From: Sporobacter sp038405045
Lineage (GTDB): Bacteria > Bacillota > Clostridia > Oscillospirales > Oscillospiraceae
Assembly: GCA_038405045.1 (NCBI GenBank)
Contig: JBBZIV010000003.1
Location: 124,001-188,000, forward strand
Direction: 5' to 3'
Length of the DNA stretch: 64,000 nucleotides
In this document: positions 17,223 through 24,527 of the stretch, one piece after another
Position numbering within the stretch: position 1 is the stretch's first letter
Layout of the letters: each line of letters opens with the position of its first letter
The notes under the pieces: model-generated
Seen by the model: only the letters and a program-made list of their open reading frames with translations
Database searches by the model: none
What the model was told of the DNA's origin: nothing
Made by a program: the position numbers and the translations under genes

Positions 17223-17411
17223 CTAAAGACAAAAAAGGCAGACGACAACAGCCGCGCACAAAAGGATAAAAGCGACGTTCCAAAAAGCATCGGTCTTCTT
17301 TTGCTTCTTGCCTCTTCTGTGGTCGTCAAGATAGATAATCTTGTGACATGTCCTTGCTCCCTGTTCTGAAACCTGTGCCAATTCGCTAACTCTATAATTA
17401 TATCGAACCAT
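17223..17411 (-). CDS. Small membrane protein, unknown function
   Basis: 62 residues: a polar N-terminal part (1-40, basic near HRRGKKQKK) and one C-terminal TM helix (about 43-62, FWNVAFILLCAAVVVCLF), so probably tail-anchored with the N-terminus in the cytoplasm. An AGGTGG site 4-5 bp upstream of the ATG supports expression. It lies 23 bp after a 41-residue gene on the same strand. Family not recognised; overlapping alternative frames look worse. Confidence 0.55.
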   Translation of the reverse strand: MVRYNYRVSELAQVSEQGARTCHKIIYLDDHRRGKKQKKTDAFWNVAFILLCAAVVVCLFCL

Positions 17412-17434
17412 TGTGCCACCTCATTTCTTTCTCT

Positions 17435-17560
17435 CTATGCCGCTTCAATATCCCGAATTTCACTGAGCGCTTCCGCCTCACTGTCTGCCGAAAACAAAAA
17501 GCAGCCGTTCTCATCAAGGACCTCAACATGTCCGCGCGCGTTTTTGATCGTATAGCTCAT
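17435..17560 (-). CDS. 41-residue conserved-looking small protein
   Basis: Very short gene. The product (starts MSYTIKNARGHVEVLDENG, ends ALSEIRDIEAA) is acidic, with an apparent two-strand/helix layout: a beta-hairpin-like start and an amphipathic helix from SADSEAEALSEI. GGAGCG lies 8 bp upstream of the ATG, and the next gene (62 aa) follows 23 bp later, so they probably form one transcript. Short proteins of this look are common in Oscillospiraceae genomes as hypotheticals (recollection, not checked). Confidence 0.5.
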   Translation of the reverse strand: MSYTIKNARGHVEVLDENGCFLFSADSEAEALSEIRDIEAA

Positions 17561-17638
17561 TTGAAGCGCTCCCTTCGTTTGATTGTCCTTATCATACGAC
17601 AACAAGTGTCCTATAATCCGGTCTACGACCGTAAAAAG

Positions 17639-17670
17639 CGAAGAAACGCTGCTAAAACGGCGTTTCTTCG
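17639..17670. terminator. Stem-loop with T-run on the minus strand
   Basis: A perfect 11-bp stem (CGAAGAAACGC / GCGTTTCTTCG) with a 10-nt loop. On the minus strand it is followed by CTTTTTAC, the form of an intrinsic terminator, yet no minus-strand gene lies immediately upstream of it. It may insulate the small-gene pair from transcription entering from the right. Confidence 0.5.
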
Positions 17671-17782
17671 TCTCTTAAACGCTCTTGTCTGCATAGAATG
17701 GTGTCTGAAGGCCCCTTTTTCGGTGTCCGGCTCTTCAGAACGCGGCGTCAAACTTAAGTCATATGAAACAGGTGAATAAATC

Positions 17783-18355
17783 TTGAGCAATCCTCTTTCC
17801 GGCGTTTGCTTTGATCCCGGCTGGGTTTCCAAAAGTGTGGATATCCCGATTGAGCTATATGAATCGACCCTCGGCAAATATTTTATCGGCTATGCGGACA
17901 ATTTAATCCTCGGCAACGGAACAAATGCGTGGGCCCGGCTTTATAATCCCCCGTGCTCCGGCGTCAATCTGCACGTCAACGTCTGGACGGTGACGGATAT
18001 TTCAGGCGTTCCGATGCGGGCGCAGTTTTGGTTTAACGCCGTGCCGCCCGGCATACCGGAAGATTCCCCGCTCGTGACGCCCGCCAACACGGCGCTTAGC
18101 CCTCTCCCGATCCCAAAAGTCCGCGTGCAGCTGGCTTCATCCGTATCGGGAGATCCGCAGGGCGGCGTCAAGGCCTTTGTCCGCCGATGTGAGCCGGAAG
18201 TCACGCTTGTCGAAACGGAAAACGGCAAGCTCATCTTTCCGCCCGGCGGAAACTTCCTTGTCTTTTTATCACTGGCGGAAAACCCCCTCTCAACAGCGCA
18301 TGGCCGTGTCGCCTTCGGCTGGTGGGAGGAGCCGCTTGCGGCCATCGCCGGATAG
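17783..18355 (+). CDS. Unrecognised 190-residue protein (possibly DUF6143-like)
   Basis: No signal peptide, TM helix or catalytic motif. The sequence is rich in beta-prone stretches and turn residues (WARLYNPPCSGVNLHVNVWTV, MRAQFWFNAVPPG, FPPGGNFLVFLSLAEN), suggesting a beta-sandwich-like fold. The ending HGRVAFGWWEEPL recalls a family seen in clostridia that I remember as DUF6143, but I cannot confirm it. The start is TTG (17783) 8 bp after AGGTG. It is monocistronic, ended by a strong hairpin. A structural role in spore or envelope is a guess only. Confidence 0.6.
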   Translation: MSNPLSGVCFDPGWVSKSVDIPIELYESTLGKYFIGYADNLILGNGTNAWARLYNPPCSGVNLHVNVWTVTDISGVPMRAQFWFNAVPPGIPEDSPLVTPANTALSPLPIPKVRVQLASSVSGDPQGGVKAFVRRCEPEVTLVETENGKLIFPPGGNFLVFLSLAENPLSTAHGRVAFGWWEEPLAAIAG

Positions 18356-18380
18356 AACGGGCAAGAAATCAGTAAAAAGC

Positions 18381-18414
18381 AGCAGGTGACGTTTATTAAA
18401 AAACGTCACCTGCT
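18381..18414. terminator. Bidirectional intrinsic terminator
   Basis: A 14-bp perfect stem (AGCAGGTGACGTTT / AAACGTCACCTGCT) with a 6-nt loop between two convergent genes (plus-strand 190-aa gene and minus-strand ribbon-helix-helix gene). A T5 run follows on the minus strand, and T-rich sequence on the plus strand. Confidence 0.85.
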
Positions 18415-18416
18415 AT

Positions 18417-18596
18417 TCATAATGGTTTTATTTTAATAATCACGCCATGCTCAGCTTCAAATTCATCAATTCTTTTTTTGATCAGGCGCTCTATCTCCTT
18501 ATTCTTTGTCCGACCTTCAAATTCTGCTATGTAGCCTAATTTTTCTAATAGGTTTGCCGTTACACGGAGCGTATAACGCGACAGGTTATCTTTCAC
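18417..18596 (-). CDS. Small ribbon-helix-helix-like DNA-binding protein
   Basis: 59 residues (MKDNLSRYTLRVTANLLEKL at the start). The pattern of a short polar strand (SRYTLRV) followed by two helices (ANLLEKLGYIAEFEGRTKNKEIERLIKKRIDEFEAE) matches Arc/MetJ-type regulators: strand, helix A, turn with small/polar residues, helix B. The start is GTG (18596) 9 bp after AAAGGAG. It is divergent from a 50-aa gene, with a near-consensus promoter and repeated TGACGC boxes between them, so autoregulation is likely. Arc-like rather than another small helical protein is my judgement from the pattern. Confidence 0.65.
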   Translation of the reverse strand: MKDNLSRYTLRVTANLLEKLGYIAEFEGRTKNKEIERLIKKRIDEFEAEHGVIIKIKPL

Positions 18597-18621
18597 AACA
18601 TCAATCTCCTTTGACGAAGTA

Positions 18622-18650
18622 TTGACATTATTCTAGCGTCATATTATACT
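18622..18650 (+). promoter_or_regulatory. Near-consensus sigma-A promoter
   Basis: TTGACA, 17-bp spacer, TATACT on the plus strand, firing toward the 50-aa gene at 18708. A GCGTCA box (18636-18641) lies inside the spacer. Confidence 0.85.
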
Positions 18651-18679
18651 TTGAGCATAAATGACGCATTTTTGACGCA
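18636..18679. promoter_or_regulatory. Putative operator: repeated TGACGC boxes
   Basis: GCGTCA at 18636-18641 (inverted), TGACGCA at 18662-18668 and TGACGCA at 18673-18679. The two direct copies start 11 bp apart, about one helical turn, the spacing commonly seen for cooperative ribbon-helix-helix dimers. They flank and overlap the promoter and its start site. Binding by the divergent 59-aa protein is inference. Confidence 0.5.
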
Positions 18680-18707
18680 CATTATTTTTAATGGAGGGTT
18701 TATAAAC

Positions 18708-18860
18708 ATGTTAAATTATGAAAAACTCTACAGGATTTTATTTAATGGTATCTCTGATGCAATAAATGCTCTTGATCTATTCAATTATGGTGTTTCCCGA
18801 GATATCCTTGTCAAGGCGCAACAATCCTCTGAAGAGGCGTACATAGAAGAAGCAGATTAG
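18708..18860 (+). CDS. 50-residue helical protein, unknown function
   Basis: Short product beginning MLNYEKLYRILFNGISDAIN and ending EEAYIEEAD, predicted to be two amphipathic helices joined by NYGVSRD. Similar short proteins (LYxxLF...DAI..L......A...L..AQQ.aEE.YIE) recur in Firmicutes prophages and conjugative elements in my recollection, with no assigned function. GGAGGG is about 10 bp upstream of the ATG. It sits behind a strong promoter, divergent from the 59-aa DNA-binding gene, in a locally AT-rich stretch that suggests acquisition. Confidence 0.6.
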   Translation: MLNYEKLYRILFNGISDAINALDLFNYGVSRDILVKAQQSSEEAYIEEAD

Positions 18861-18930
18861 TTGCTTTGCAGCGATATCCCGGATAGATTTAACGGGGGAT
18901 TTATAATCCACTTATTAATCATATTTTCTG

Positions 18931-19767
18931 TTATGCGTTCTCATAGATACTGCGCAGCAGGGCAATTTCCCGCGCGTAACCGTCAACGTCATTAGGCGTC
19001 TCCAGATAAAACGGCAGGTCTTTCAGACGCGGATGATTGATAATGGTTTTGATGGCGTCAAGCCCCAACGCGCCGCTGCCGATCGTCTCATGCCTGTCCT
19101 TATGACTGTAAAACGGATTTTTGCTGTCGTTTAAATGAATGGCGCGCAGGCGCGAGAGGCCGATGACGCGGTCAAACTCGGCAAGCACCCCATCGAGGTC
19201 ATGGGCGACATCATACCCCGCGTCATAGACATGGCAGGTATCCAGACAGACGCCCATCTTATCGCTGTACTCTACCTTATCGATAATCGCGCGCAGCTCT
19301 TCAAACCGGCCGCCGACCTCCGAGCCCTTCCCGGCCATCGTTTCAAGCAGAACGGTCGTTGTCTGCTCCGGCGTCAGAACATCGTTTAAAACACCCGCGA
19401 TCAGGTCAATACCGATATCCATCCCCTGACCGACGTGACTGCCCGGGTGAAAAACGTATAGATTGCCGGGGAGATATTCCATCCGGCGTATATCGTCGGC
19501 CATCGTCTCGCGGGCAAAAGTCCTCAAATTCGGTTTTTCGGCGCAGGCGTTGAGCGTATATGGCGCGTGTGCGAGCAGCGGCCCGATGCCATTCTCGCGG
19601 GCAAGCTGCGAAAAAGCGGCGATATCTGCCTCGTCAATTGCCTTCGCGGTGCCGCCCCGCGGATTACGTGTAAAAAACTGAAAAACGTTGGCGTCGATTT
19701 TAACGGCAGTCTTCCCCATGGCAAGATAGCCGTTTGACGCCGACAGATGGCAGCCAATCTTCAACAT
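18931..19767 (-). CDS. nfo: Endonuclease IV (AP endonuclease)
   Basis: 278-residue TIM-barrel, three-zinc enzyme that cuts abasic sites and 3' blocked ends in base excision repair. The zinc-ligand motifs are all present: HAPYTLN, FHPGSHVG, LLETMAGKG, CLDTCHVYDAGYD, HLNDSK, DRHETIG and LETPND. ATG 19767 has a GGAAGAG site and starts at the family N-terminus (MLKIGCHLS); the in-frame upstream extension is rejected. It is monocistronic and divergent from the fumarase gene. Confidence 0.96.
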   Translation of the reverse strand: MLKIGCHLSASNGYLAMGKTAVKIDANVFQFFTRNPRGGTAKAIDEADIAAFSQLARENGIGPLLAHAPYTLNACAEKPNLRTFARETMADDIRRMEYLPGNLYVFHPGSHVGQGMDIGIDLIAGVLNDVLTPEQTTTVLLETMAGKGSEVGGRFEELRAIIDKVEYSDKMGVCLDTCHVYDAGYDVAHDLDGVLAEFDRVIGLSRLRAIHLNDSKNPFYSHKDRHETIGSGALGLDAIKTIINHPRLKDLPFYLETPNDVDGYAREIALLRSIYENA

Positions 19768-19841
19768 ACGTCTCTTCCTTTCGCTTTTTGCGGGCCTGTC
19801 CCCGCCTGCTGTCATCGTACCATAAGCACACCGGAAAGTCA

Positions 19842-19870
19842 TTGTGCAATTGAGGCGCCGATGATAAAAT
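19842..19870 (+). promoter_or_regulatory. Probable promoter of the fumarase gene
   Basis: TTGTGC, 17-bp spacer, TAAAAT on the plus strand, leaving a leader of about 30 nt to the chosen start at 19908. Reasonable but not perfect match to sigma-A. Confidence 0.5.
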
Positions 19871-19907
19871 ATGCAATATGAGCAGATATAATTGCATGGA
19901 GGGCGCC

Positions 19908-20750
19908 ATGAGAGAAATCACCTGTCAAGAAATTTCCAACGCCATTGAAAAGCTTTGCATAGAGGCGGCTGTTTTCCTGCCGCCCGACGTCGGCGCGCTT
20001 TTGGAGGACGCGGCCAAAAACGAGGTCTCGCCCACCGGAAAGGCCGCGCTGAACGATCTCGTCCGCAATTTTAAGCTCGCGGCGTCATCAGGCCTGCCAA
20101 TTTGTCAGGATACGGGCATGGCGGTCGTTTTTGCCGACATCGGGCAGGATGTGCATATATCAGGCGGGCTTTTTGAAGACGCCGTGAATGCCGGCGTCCG
20201 CCGCGGTTACCTAAACGGCTTTCTTCGCAAATCCGTCGTCGAGGATCCTTTCCGCCGCGTCAACACGGCGGATAACACACCGGCCGTTTTGCACCTTCGG
20301 CTCGTTGCAGGCGATACCATAACGCTGACCGTCGCGCCCAAGGGCTTCGGCAGTGAGAACATGAGCGCGATGCGCCTGTTCCTCCCGTCTGATGCTCTTG
20401 AAACGGTTGAGGATTTTATCGTCGGCGTTGTCGGCAGTGCCGGCTCAAACCCCTGCCCGCCCGTCATTGTCGGCGTCGGCCTCGGCGGGACGATTGAAAA
20501 AGCGGCGCTTTTGGCCAAGCGCGCCCTTCTGCGGCCTGCAACGGCACGCCACACCGATCCGTTTTATGCCGACATGGAAACCCGCGTCCTTGCAAAAATC
20601 AACCGTCTTGGCATTGGCCCGCAAGGCTTTGGGGGCCGGTATACGGCGCTGGCCGTCAATATTGAGACGTATCCGACGCACATTGCCGGTCTTCCCTGCG
20701 TGGTCAATATGAGCTGCCACGCCACGCGGCACGCCGGGTGTATTTTATAA
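19908..20750 (+). CDS. Class I fumarate hydratase alpha subunit (FumA/TtdA N-terminal type)
   Basis: 280 residues; dehydratase interconverting fumarate and malate (or tartrate/oxaloacetate in TtdA) with a [4Fe-4S] cluster. The three cluster cysteines are C66 (LPICQDTGM), C183 (NPCPPVIVGVGLGGT) and C270 (NMSCHATRHA). ATG 19908 is preferred because GGAGG is 5 bp upstream; an upstream in-frame ATG at 19878 lacks a site. Two-subunit class I enzymes normally have the beta gene directly downstream, but here the next gene is hpf, so the partner is missing from this locus. Confidence 0.92.
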   Translation: MREITCQEISNAIEKLCIEAAVFLPPDVGALLEDAAKNEVSPTGKAALNDLVRNFKLAASSGLPICQDTGMAVVFADIGQDVHISGGLFEDAVNAGVRRGYLNGFLRKSVVEDPFRRVNTADNTPAVLHLRLVAGDTITLTVAPKGFGSENMSAMRLFLPSDALETVEDFIVGVVGSAGSNPCPPVIVGVGLGGTIEKAALLAKRALLRPATARHTDPFYADMETRVLAKINRLGIGPQGFGGRYTALAVNIETYPTHIAGLPCVVNMSCHATRHAGCIL

Positions 20751-20777
20751 TTTAGCTGTCTTTTTTATATCGAAATA

Positions 20778-20786
20778 TGGTATAAT
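20778..20786 (+). promoter_or_regulatory. Extended -10 promoter for hpf
   Basis: TGGTATAAT, a TGn-extended -10 element, 57 bp upstream of the hpf start. No clear -35 hexamer at 17-18 bp, as is common for extended -10 promoters. Confidence 0.55.
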
Positions 20787-20842
20787 CATGATGTAGATAT
20801 CCTGATGCAAATTCCATAAAACGATATAAGGGGATGACTCGA

Positions 20843-21382
20843 ATGAAATTTACAATGACGGAAAAGAAGGTTCAGGTTTCAGAGGAGCTGCGCGATTACG
20901 CCCAGAAGAAGATCGGCAAGCTTGACCGCTTTTTTAAACTCGAGTCGGAGGCATTTATCACATTTTCAATTGAGCGCGGCCGCCACAAAGCGGAGGTCAC
21001 GCTGAACAATAACGGCATGTATTACCGTGTTACAGAATCCACAAACGATATGTACGCCACGATTGACGCCGCCGTCGCCGCCATTGAAAGCCAATTCCGC
21101 AAAAACAAGGCGCGCCTGTCCAAGCGCCTGCGGGACGGGGCTCTTGAGCGCGAGGTCAAACCGTCCGTCACATATGTGCCGGACGATGAAGAGCCGGACT
21201 TTCAAATCATCCGGACGAAACGGTTCCCGATTAAGCCCATGGCGCCGGAGGAGGCCATCCTGCAGATGAACCTTTTAGACCACGAGTTTTTTGTCTTTAG
21301 AAATCAGGAAAACGCCGGTGCGTTTACCGTCGTTTACAGGCGCAATAACGGCGGCTACGGCTTGATTGAAAGTAACGATTAA
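20843..21382 (+). CDS. hpf: Long-form ribosome hibernation promoting factor
   Basis: 179 residues: N-terminal HPF/YfiA domain (about 1-95; VSEELRDYAQKKIGKLDRFF, AEVTLNNNGMYYRVTESTNDMYATIDAAV) that blocks the decoding centre, a linker, and a C-terminal dimerisation domain (about 118-175; IIRTKRFPIKPMAPEEAILQMNLLDHEFFVFRN) that joins two 70S ribosomes into 100S. An ATG at 20834 is in frame but directly abuts AAGGGG; ATG 20843 gives a 9-bp spacing and the family N-terminus. It is followed by a strong terminator. Confidence 0.95.
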   Translation: MKFTMTEKKVQVSEELRDYAQKKIGKLDRFFKLESEAFITFSIERGRHKAEVTLNNNGMYYRVTESTNDMYATIDAAVAAIESQFRKNKARLSKRLRDGALEREVKPSVTYVPDDEEPDFQIIRTKRFPIKPMAPEEAILQMNLLDHEFFVFRNQENAGAFTVVYRRNNGGYGLIESND

Positions 21383-21395
21383 TTCAATAGCATCG

Positions 21396-21421
21396 GGGCG
21401 CAAACAGATCCGTTTGCGCCC
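21396..21421 (+). terminator. Intrinsic terminator of hpf
   Basis: A 10-bp perfect stem (GGGCGCAAAC / GTTTGCGCCC) with a 6-nt loop, followed by TGAATTATTTTT on the plus strand. Confidence 0.85.
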
Positions 21422-21443
21422 TGAATTATTTTTCAAAAATTAC

Positions 21444-21474
21444 TTGACTCTGACGTTGCGTCATCGTTTACGAT
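21444..21474 (+). promoter_or_regulatory. MerR-type promoter with internal dyad operator
   Basis: TTGACT and TACGAT are separated by 19 bp, too long for normal sigma-A use, and the spacer contains the perfect dyad TGACG-TTG-CGTCA (21451-21463). This is the layout by which MerR-family activators twist DNA to realign the -35 and -10. The gene begins 21 bp downstream, so autoactivation is expected. Confidence 0.8.
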
Positions 21475-21494
21475 ATCATCAAGGCGGTGAGAAA

Positions 21495-22232
21495 ATGAAG
21501 CTGACGATCAGCCAAACGGCAAAACTAACGGGAATCAGTGTGCGCACACTGCATTATTACGATGAAATCGGGCTGCTCAAGCCGGCTGAAACAACGAGCG
21601 CCGGATACCGTTATTATGATAACGACAATCTCGCGCTGCTGCAGCAGATTTTGTTTTACCGAGAGCTGGCGTTTCCGCTCAAGGAGATTATCGCAATGGT
21701 CTCACAGCCGGATCATGATCGCCAAAAAACCTTAAAAAGCCACCGTCATCTGCTGATGCTCAAGCGGCAGCACCTTGACGAGCTTTTAAGGCTTGTTGAC
21801 GAAACACTGGGAGGTGATACATCAATGACACAGGAAGAAGCTGATTTTACCGACTATGAGGCGGCAAAAGCACAGTATGCCGCAGAGGCAAAAGCCAGCT
21901 GGGGGCATACAGACGCCTACCGGGAAAGCGCCCAAAAGGAACAGGGGCGGACGAAGACGGAGACGGCCGCTATGATGGAAAAGGCGGGTGACATTTTCCG
22001 CGCGTTTGCCGGGCTGCGCGGCCGAGACCCGGCCGACGCGGACGTTCAAGCGCTCGTCCGCCGTTGGCAGGCGCATATCACAGAATTTCATTACCGCTGT
22101 ACGGACGACATTCTCGCCTGTCTCGGCGAAATGTACGTTGAAGACGCGCGTTTTCGTAGCAACATTGACCGGTATGGAGACGGAACGGCGCAGTTCATGT
22201 CAGACGCCATAAAAATATGCTGTTCCCATTAA
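21495..22232 (+). CDS. MerR-family regulator with TipAS-type ligand-binding domain
   Basis: 245 residues. The MerR winged helix (about 1-70; ISQTAKLTGISVRTLHYYDEIGLLKPAETTSAGYRYY) is followed by a coiled coil (about 75-110) and a TipAS antibiotic-recognition domain (about 120-240; AKASWGHTDAYRESAQ). Members such as TipA, Mta and SkgA sense thiopeptides or other drugs. The ATG at 21495 lies just after AAGGCGGTGAG and the operator described upstream; a longer frame reaching back into hpf is rejected. No transporter gene is adjacent, so its other targets are unknown. Confidence 0.92.
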   Translation: MKLTISQTAKLTGISVRTLHYYDEIGLLKPAETTSAGYRYYDNDNLALLQQILFYRELAFPLKEIIAMVSQPDHDRQKTLKSHRHLLMLKRQHLDELLRLVDETLGGDTSMTQEEADFTDYEAAKAQYAAEAKASWGHTDAYRESAQKEQGRTKTETAAMMEKAGDIFRAFAGLRGRDPADADVQALVRRWQAHITEFHYRCTDDILACLGEMYVEDARFRSNIDRYGDGTAQFMSDAIKICCSH

Positions 22233-22236
22233 AAAA

Positions 22237-22261
22237 CGCGGGCTGCCACTGGCAGCCCGCG
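22237..22261. terminator. Bidirectional intrinsic terminator (merR / phoR-like)
   Basis: An 11-bp perfect GC-rich stem (CGCGGGCTGCC / GGCAGCCCGCG) with a 3-nt loop between convergent genes; the minus-strand side carries a T6 run. Confidence 0.88.
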
Positions 22262-22264
22262 CTT

Positions 22265-23614
22265 TCACTCCGTTTTGAACGTTACTCGGATCGTCGTCCC
22301 CTCTCCGGGGGTACTGTCGAGCTCAAGTTTTGCGTTGTGATACGCTGCCCCGTGCTTGACAATAGACAAGCCGAGGCCCGTCCCGCCCCGCTCTTTGGAC
22401 AGGCTCTTGTCAACGCGGTAGAAACGCTCAAAAACACGGCTTTGTTCGTTTTCCGGAATCCCGATGCCCGTATCGGAAACCGCGAGTTCAACCTCGTGAT
22501 CCTTTTGTGTAACGGTTACCGTCACACTGCCGTTTTCTTTATTGTACTTAATGGCGTTGTCGCACAGGTTGTAGATGATTTCATCAACGATCTGCTCAGC
22601 GCCGAAGATGACGGCGTGGTCTCCCGTCAACGTGACTGTCACGCCCTTGTCGTCCGCCGCCGGTTGAAGCGTTGCGATGACATCGGCACAAGAATCATAC
22701 AAATCGACGCGGACTTTTTTGACCGGCAGCTCGTTATCGTCAAGCTGAGAAAGCTTGATGATATCACCGACAAGTGAAATCAGCCGCTGTGCCTCATCAA
22801 AAATATATCCGGCAAAACGCGTTGTGTCCTCATCCTTTACCATGCCGTTGCGCATAATTTCGGCAAAGCCGGATATCGAGGTCAGTGGTGTTTTCAGTTC
22901 GTGTGAGACGTTAGCTGTAAAGTCCCGCCGCATTTTTTCTCTGGCGAGATGTTCAGTTTTCAATTCGTCCATCTGCATTGAAATAATGCTGTTCTGCTGT
23001 GTGATTCTTGTTATCAGCGGTGTGAGCTCCGGATAAGCCACGCTCTTCTCCGGATGATCAAAATCAATGGCGTTCATCGGCTTCATAATGCTTTTTGATA
23101 TGCGCAGCGCTAAAAACAGCGACAGTGCAACGGCGACAATGAGCACAACGGCAAGCGGCCCGACAAGGCCTGGGAAGAGATCAAAAACCGACTTTTGTGT
23201 GATGGCCGTGCGCAAAACAGTCCCATCCGAGAGGCGGACGGCATAATAGACCATGCGCTCGGAAAGTGTTCTTGAAAATCGGTCGCTTTTCCCTTCGCCC
23301 GTCGTTAGGGCGGCCTGAACCTCCGGCCGACCGGCGTGATTTTCCATCGTCGCGGCGTCGGCAACGCTGTCATAAAGCACGTTTCCGTCGGCAGCGATCC
23401 AAGTAATCCGCAGCGCATCCTGCTGCTTTAAATTATTTAGATACTGCAGGCCATTTTCTCCGACGCCCTCGGCAATATAGGCCGCCTCTTTTTCCATCTG
23501 ATTTTCCAGCGCGCCGGCGTCATAGGTGTAGACGACGTTGAGAATCAGAATCAGGCTGGCAGAAAATACGGCAATGGCGACGAGAAATATCCCCAGGAAT
23601 ATTCGTTTACTCAT
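22265..23614 (-). CDS. Sensor histidine kinase, PhoR/WalK-like
   Basis: 449 residues: TM helix near 5-28, extracytoplasmic sensor region (about 30-148), TM near 150-171, a short linker with HAMP-like features, HisKA with His238 in TANVSHELKTPLTSISGF, and HATPase_c (NLCDNAIKYN, DTGIGIPENEQSRVFERFYRVDKS, GGTGLGLSIVKH). The sequence and pairing with the downstream-type regulator resemble PhoR of the phosphate-starvation system. ATG 23614 with a GGAGGG site is chosen over an upstream in-frame start. No pst genes are present to confirm a phosphate role. Confidence 0.93.
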   Translation of the reverse strand: MSKRIFLGIFLVAIAVFSASLILILNVVYTYDAGALENQMEKEAAYIAEGVGENGLQYLNNLKQQDALRITWIAADGNVLYDSVADAATMENHAGRPEVQAALTTGEGKSDRFSRTLSERMVYYAVRLSDGTVLRTAITQKSVFDLFPGLVGPLAVVLIVAVALSLFLALRISKSIMKPMNAIDFDHPEKSVAYPELTPLITRITQQNSIISMQMDELKTEHLAREKMRRDFTANVSHELKTPLTSISGFAEIMRNGMVKDEDTTRFAGYIFDEAQRLISLVGDIIKLSQLDDNELPVKKVRVDLYDSCADVIATLQPAADDKGVTVTLTGDHAVIFGAEQIVDEIIYNLCDNAIKYNKENGSVTVTVTQKDHEVELAVSDTGIGIPENEQSRVFERFYRVDKSLSKERGGTGLGLSIVKHGAAYHNAKLELDSTPGEGTTIRVTFKTE

Positions 23615-23640
23615 ATGTACCCTCCGCGGGTCTTTCAACC

Positions 23641-24318
23641 TTATAGCACAGCTGAATCAATTTTATAGCCGATCCCGCGCACTGTTTTGACATAGTCACC
23701 CGCCTGGCCCAGCTTCTGCCGCAGTGTGCGGACGTGGACGTCCACCGTTCGGCTCTCGCCGTCAAACGCATAGCCCCAGACCTTATTGAGAATCTGATCG
23801 CGCGTGAGTACAATATCATGGTTTTCCAAAAGCAGGCACAGCATCTCAAACTCCTTGAGCGTCAGAACAATATTTTGACTGCCGACTTTGACGATGTGCT
23901 TTGACGGGCAGACGTATAAAACACCCAGCTGATGCTCAACGGGGGAACTGCCCTCCTCCGTCCGCCTTAAAAGGGCTTTAATACGCGCCATCAGCTCGAT
24001 CATACCAAACGGCTTTGGAATATAATCGTCAGCACCCTGATCAAGCCCCAGCACCTTGTCGTATTCGCTGCCCTTCGCCGTCAACATGATTACCGGCAGT
24101 TTTTTTGTCACCGCTGAAGTGCGGAGCTTTCTTAAAATGTCAAGGCCGTTTTCTTCCGGCAGCATAATGTCAAGGAGTATGAGCTTGGGCAGCTTCGCGT
24201 CCATTGCCCGCCAGAAGTCTGACGGCTTTTCAAATCCTGTGGCGTCGAGGCCGCTGTTATTGAGGGTATAAATGACAAGTTCCCGGATATTTTTATCATC
24301 TTCAATGAGGTAAATCAT
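23641..24318 (-). CDS. OmpR-family response regulator, PhoP/PhoB-like
   Basis: 225 residues. Receiver domain with IEDDKNIREL acidic pocket, phospho-acceptor D50 (ILLDIMLPEENG) and K in DDYIPKPF; winged-helix output domain with LTLKEFEMLCLLLEN, VLTRDQILNKVWGY and SRTVDVHVRTLRQKLG. The start at ATG 24318 has GGAGGCGG upstream. It is first gene of the operon, 26 bp before the kinase. The promoter must lie in the 24319-24463 interval but I see no convincing hexamer pair. Confidence 0.94.
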   Translation of the reverse strand: MIYLIEDDKNIRELVIYTLNNSGLDATGFEKPSDFWRAMDAKLPKLILLDIMLPEENGLDILRKLRTSAVTKKLPVIMLTAKGSEYDKVLGLDQGADDYIPKPFGMIELMARIKALLRRTEEGSSPVEHQLGVLYVCPSKHIVKVGSQNIVLTLKEFEMLCLLLENHDIVLTRDQILNKVWGYAFDGESRTVDVHVRTLRQKLGQAGDYVKTVRGIGYKIDSAVL

Positions 24319-24463
24319 CGTCTGCCGCCTCCTGTGTCTGTTTATCAAATCATGATAAGACCTGATGATAAAATCTAACGCTTTGCCTCAGTTAAATATA
24401 TGTTAACTTTATTTGTATTCTATCACAGTGTCCAACCGGGCGAAAGGGCGATTTTGGCATAAG

Positions 24464-24498
24464 AAGGGGACGGCGCCCATAAAGGCGGCCGTCCCTTT
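24464..24498. terminator. Stem-loop downstream of spoVT
   Basis: Stem GGGACGGC/GCCGTCCC extended by AAG/TTT on the outside and GCC/GGC inside, lying 30 bp beyond the spoVT stop. The minus-strand tail (CCTTCTTATG) is only moderately T-rich. Confidence 0.65.
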
Positions 24499-24527
24499 AA
24501 ATTGATGATATTGCGATAGCGTTAGCG

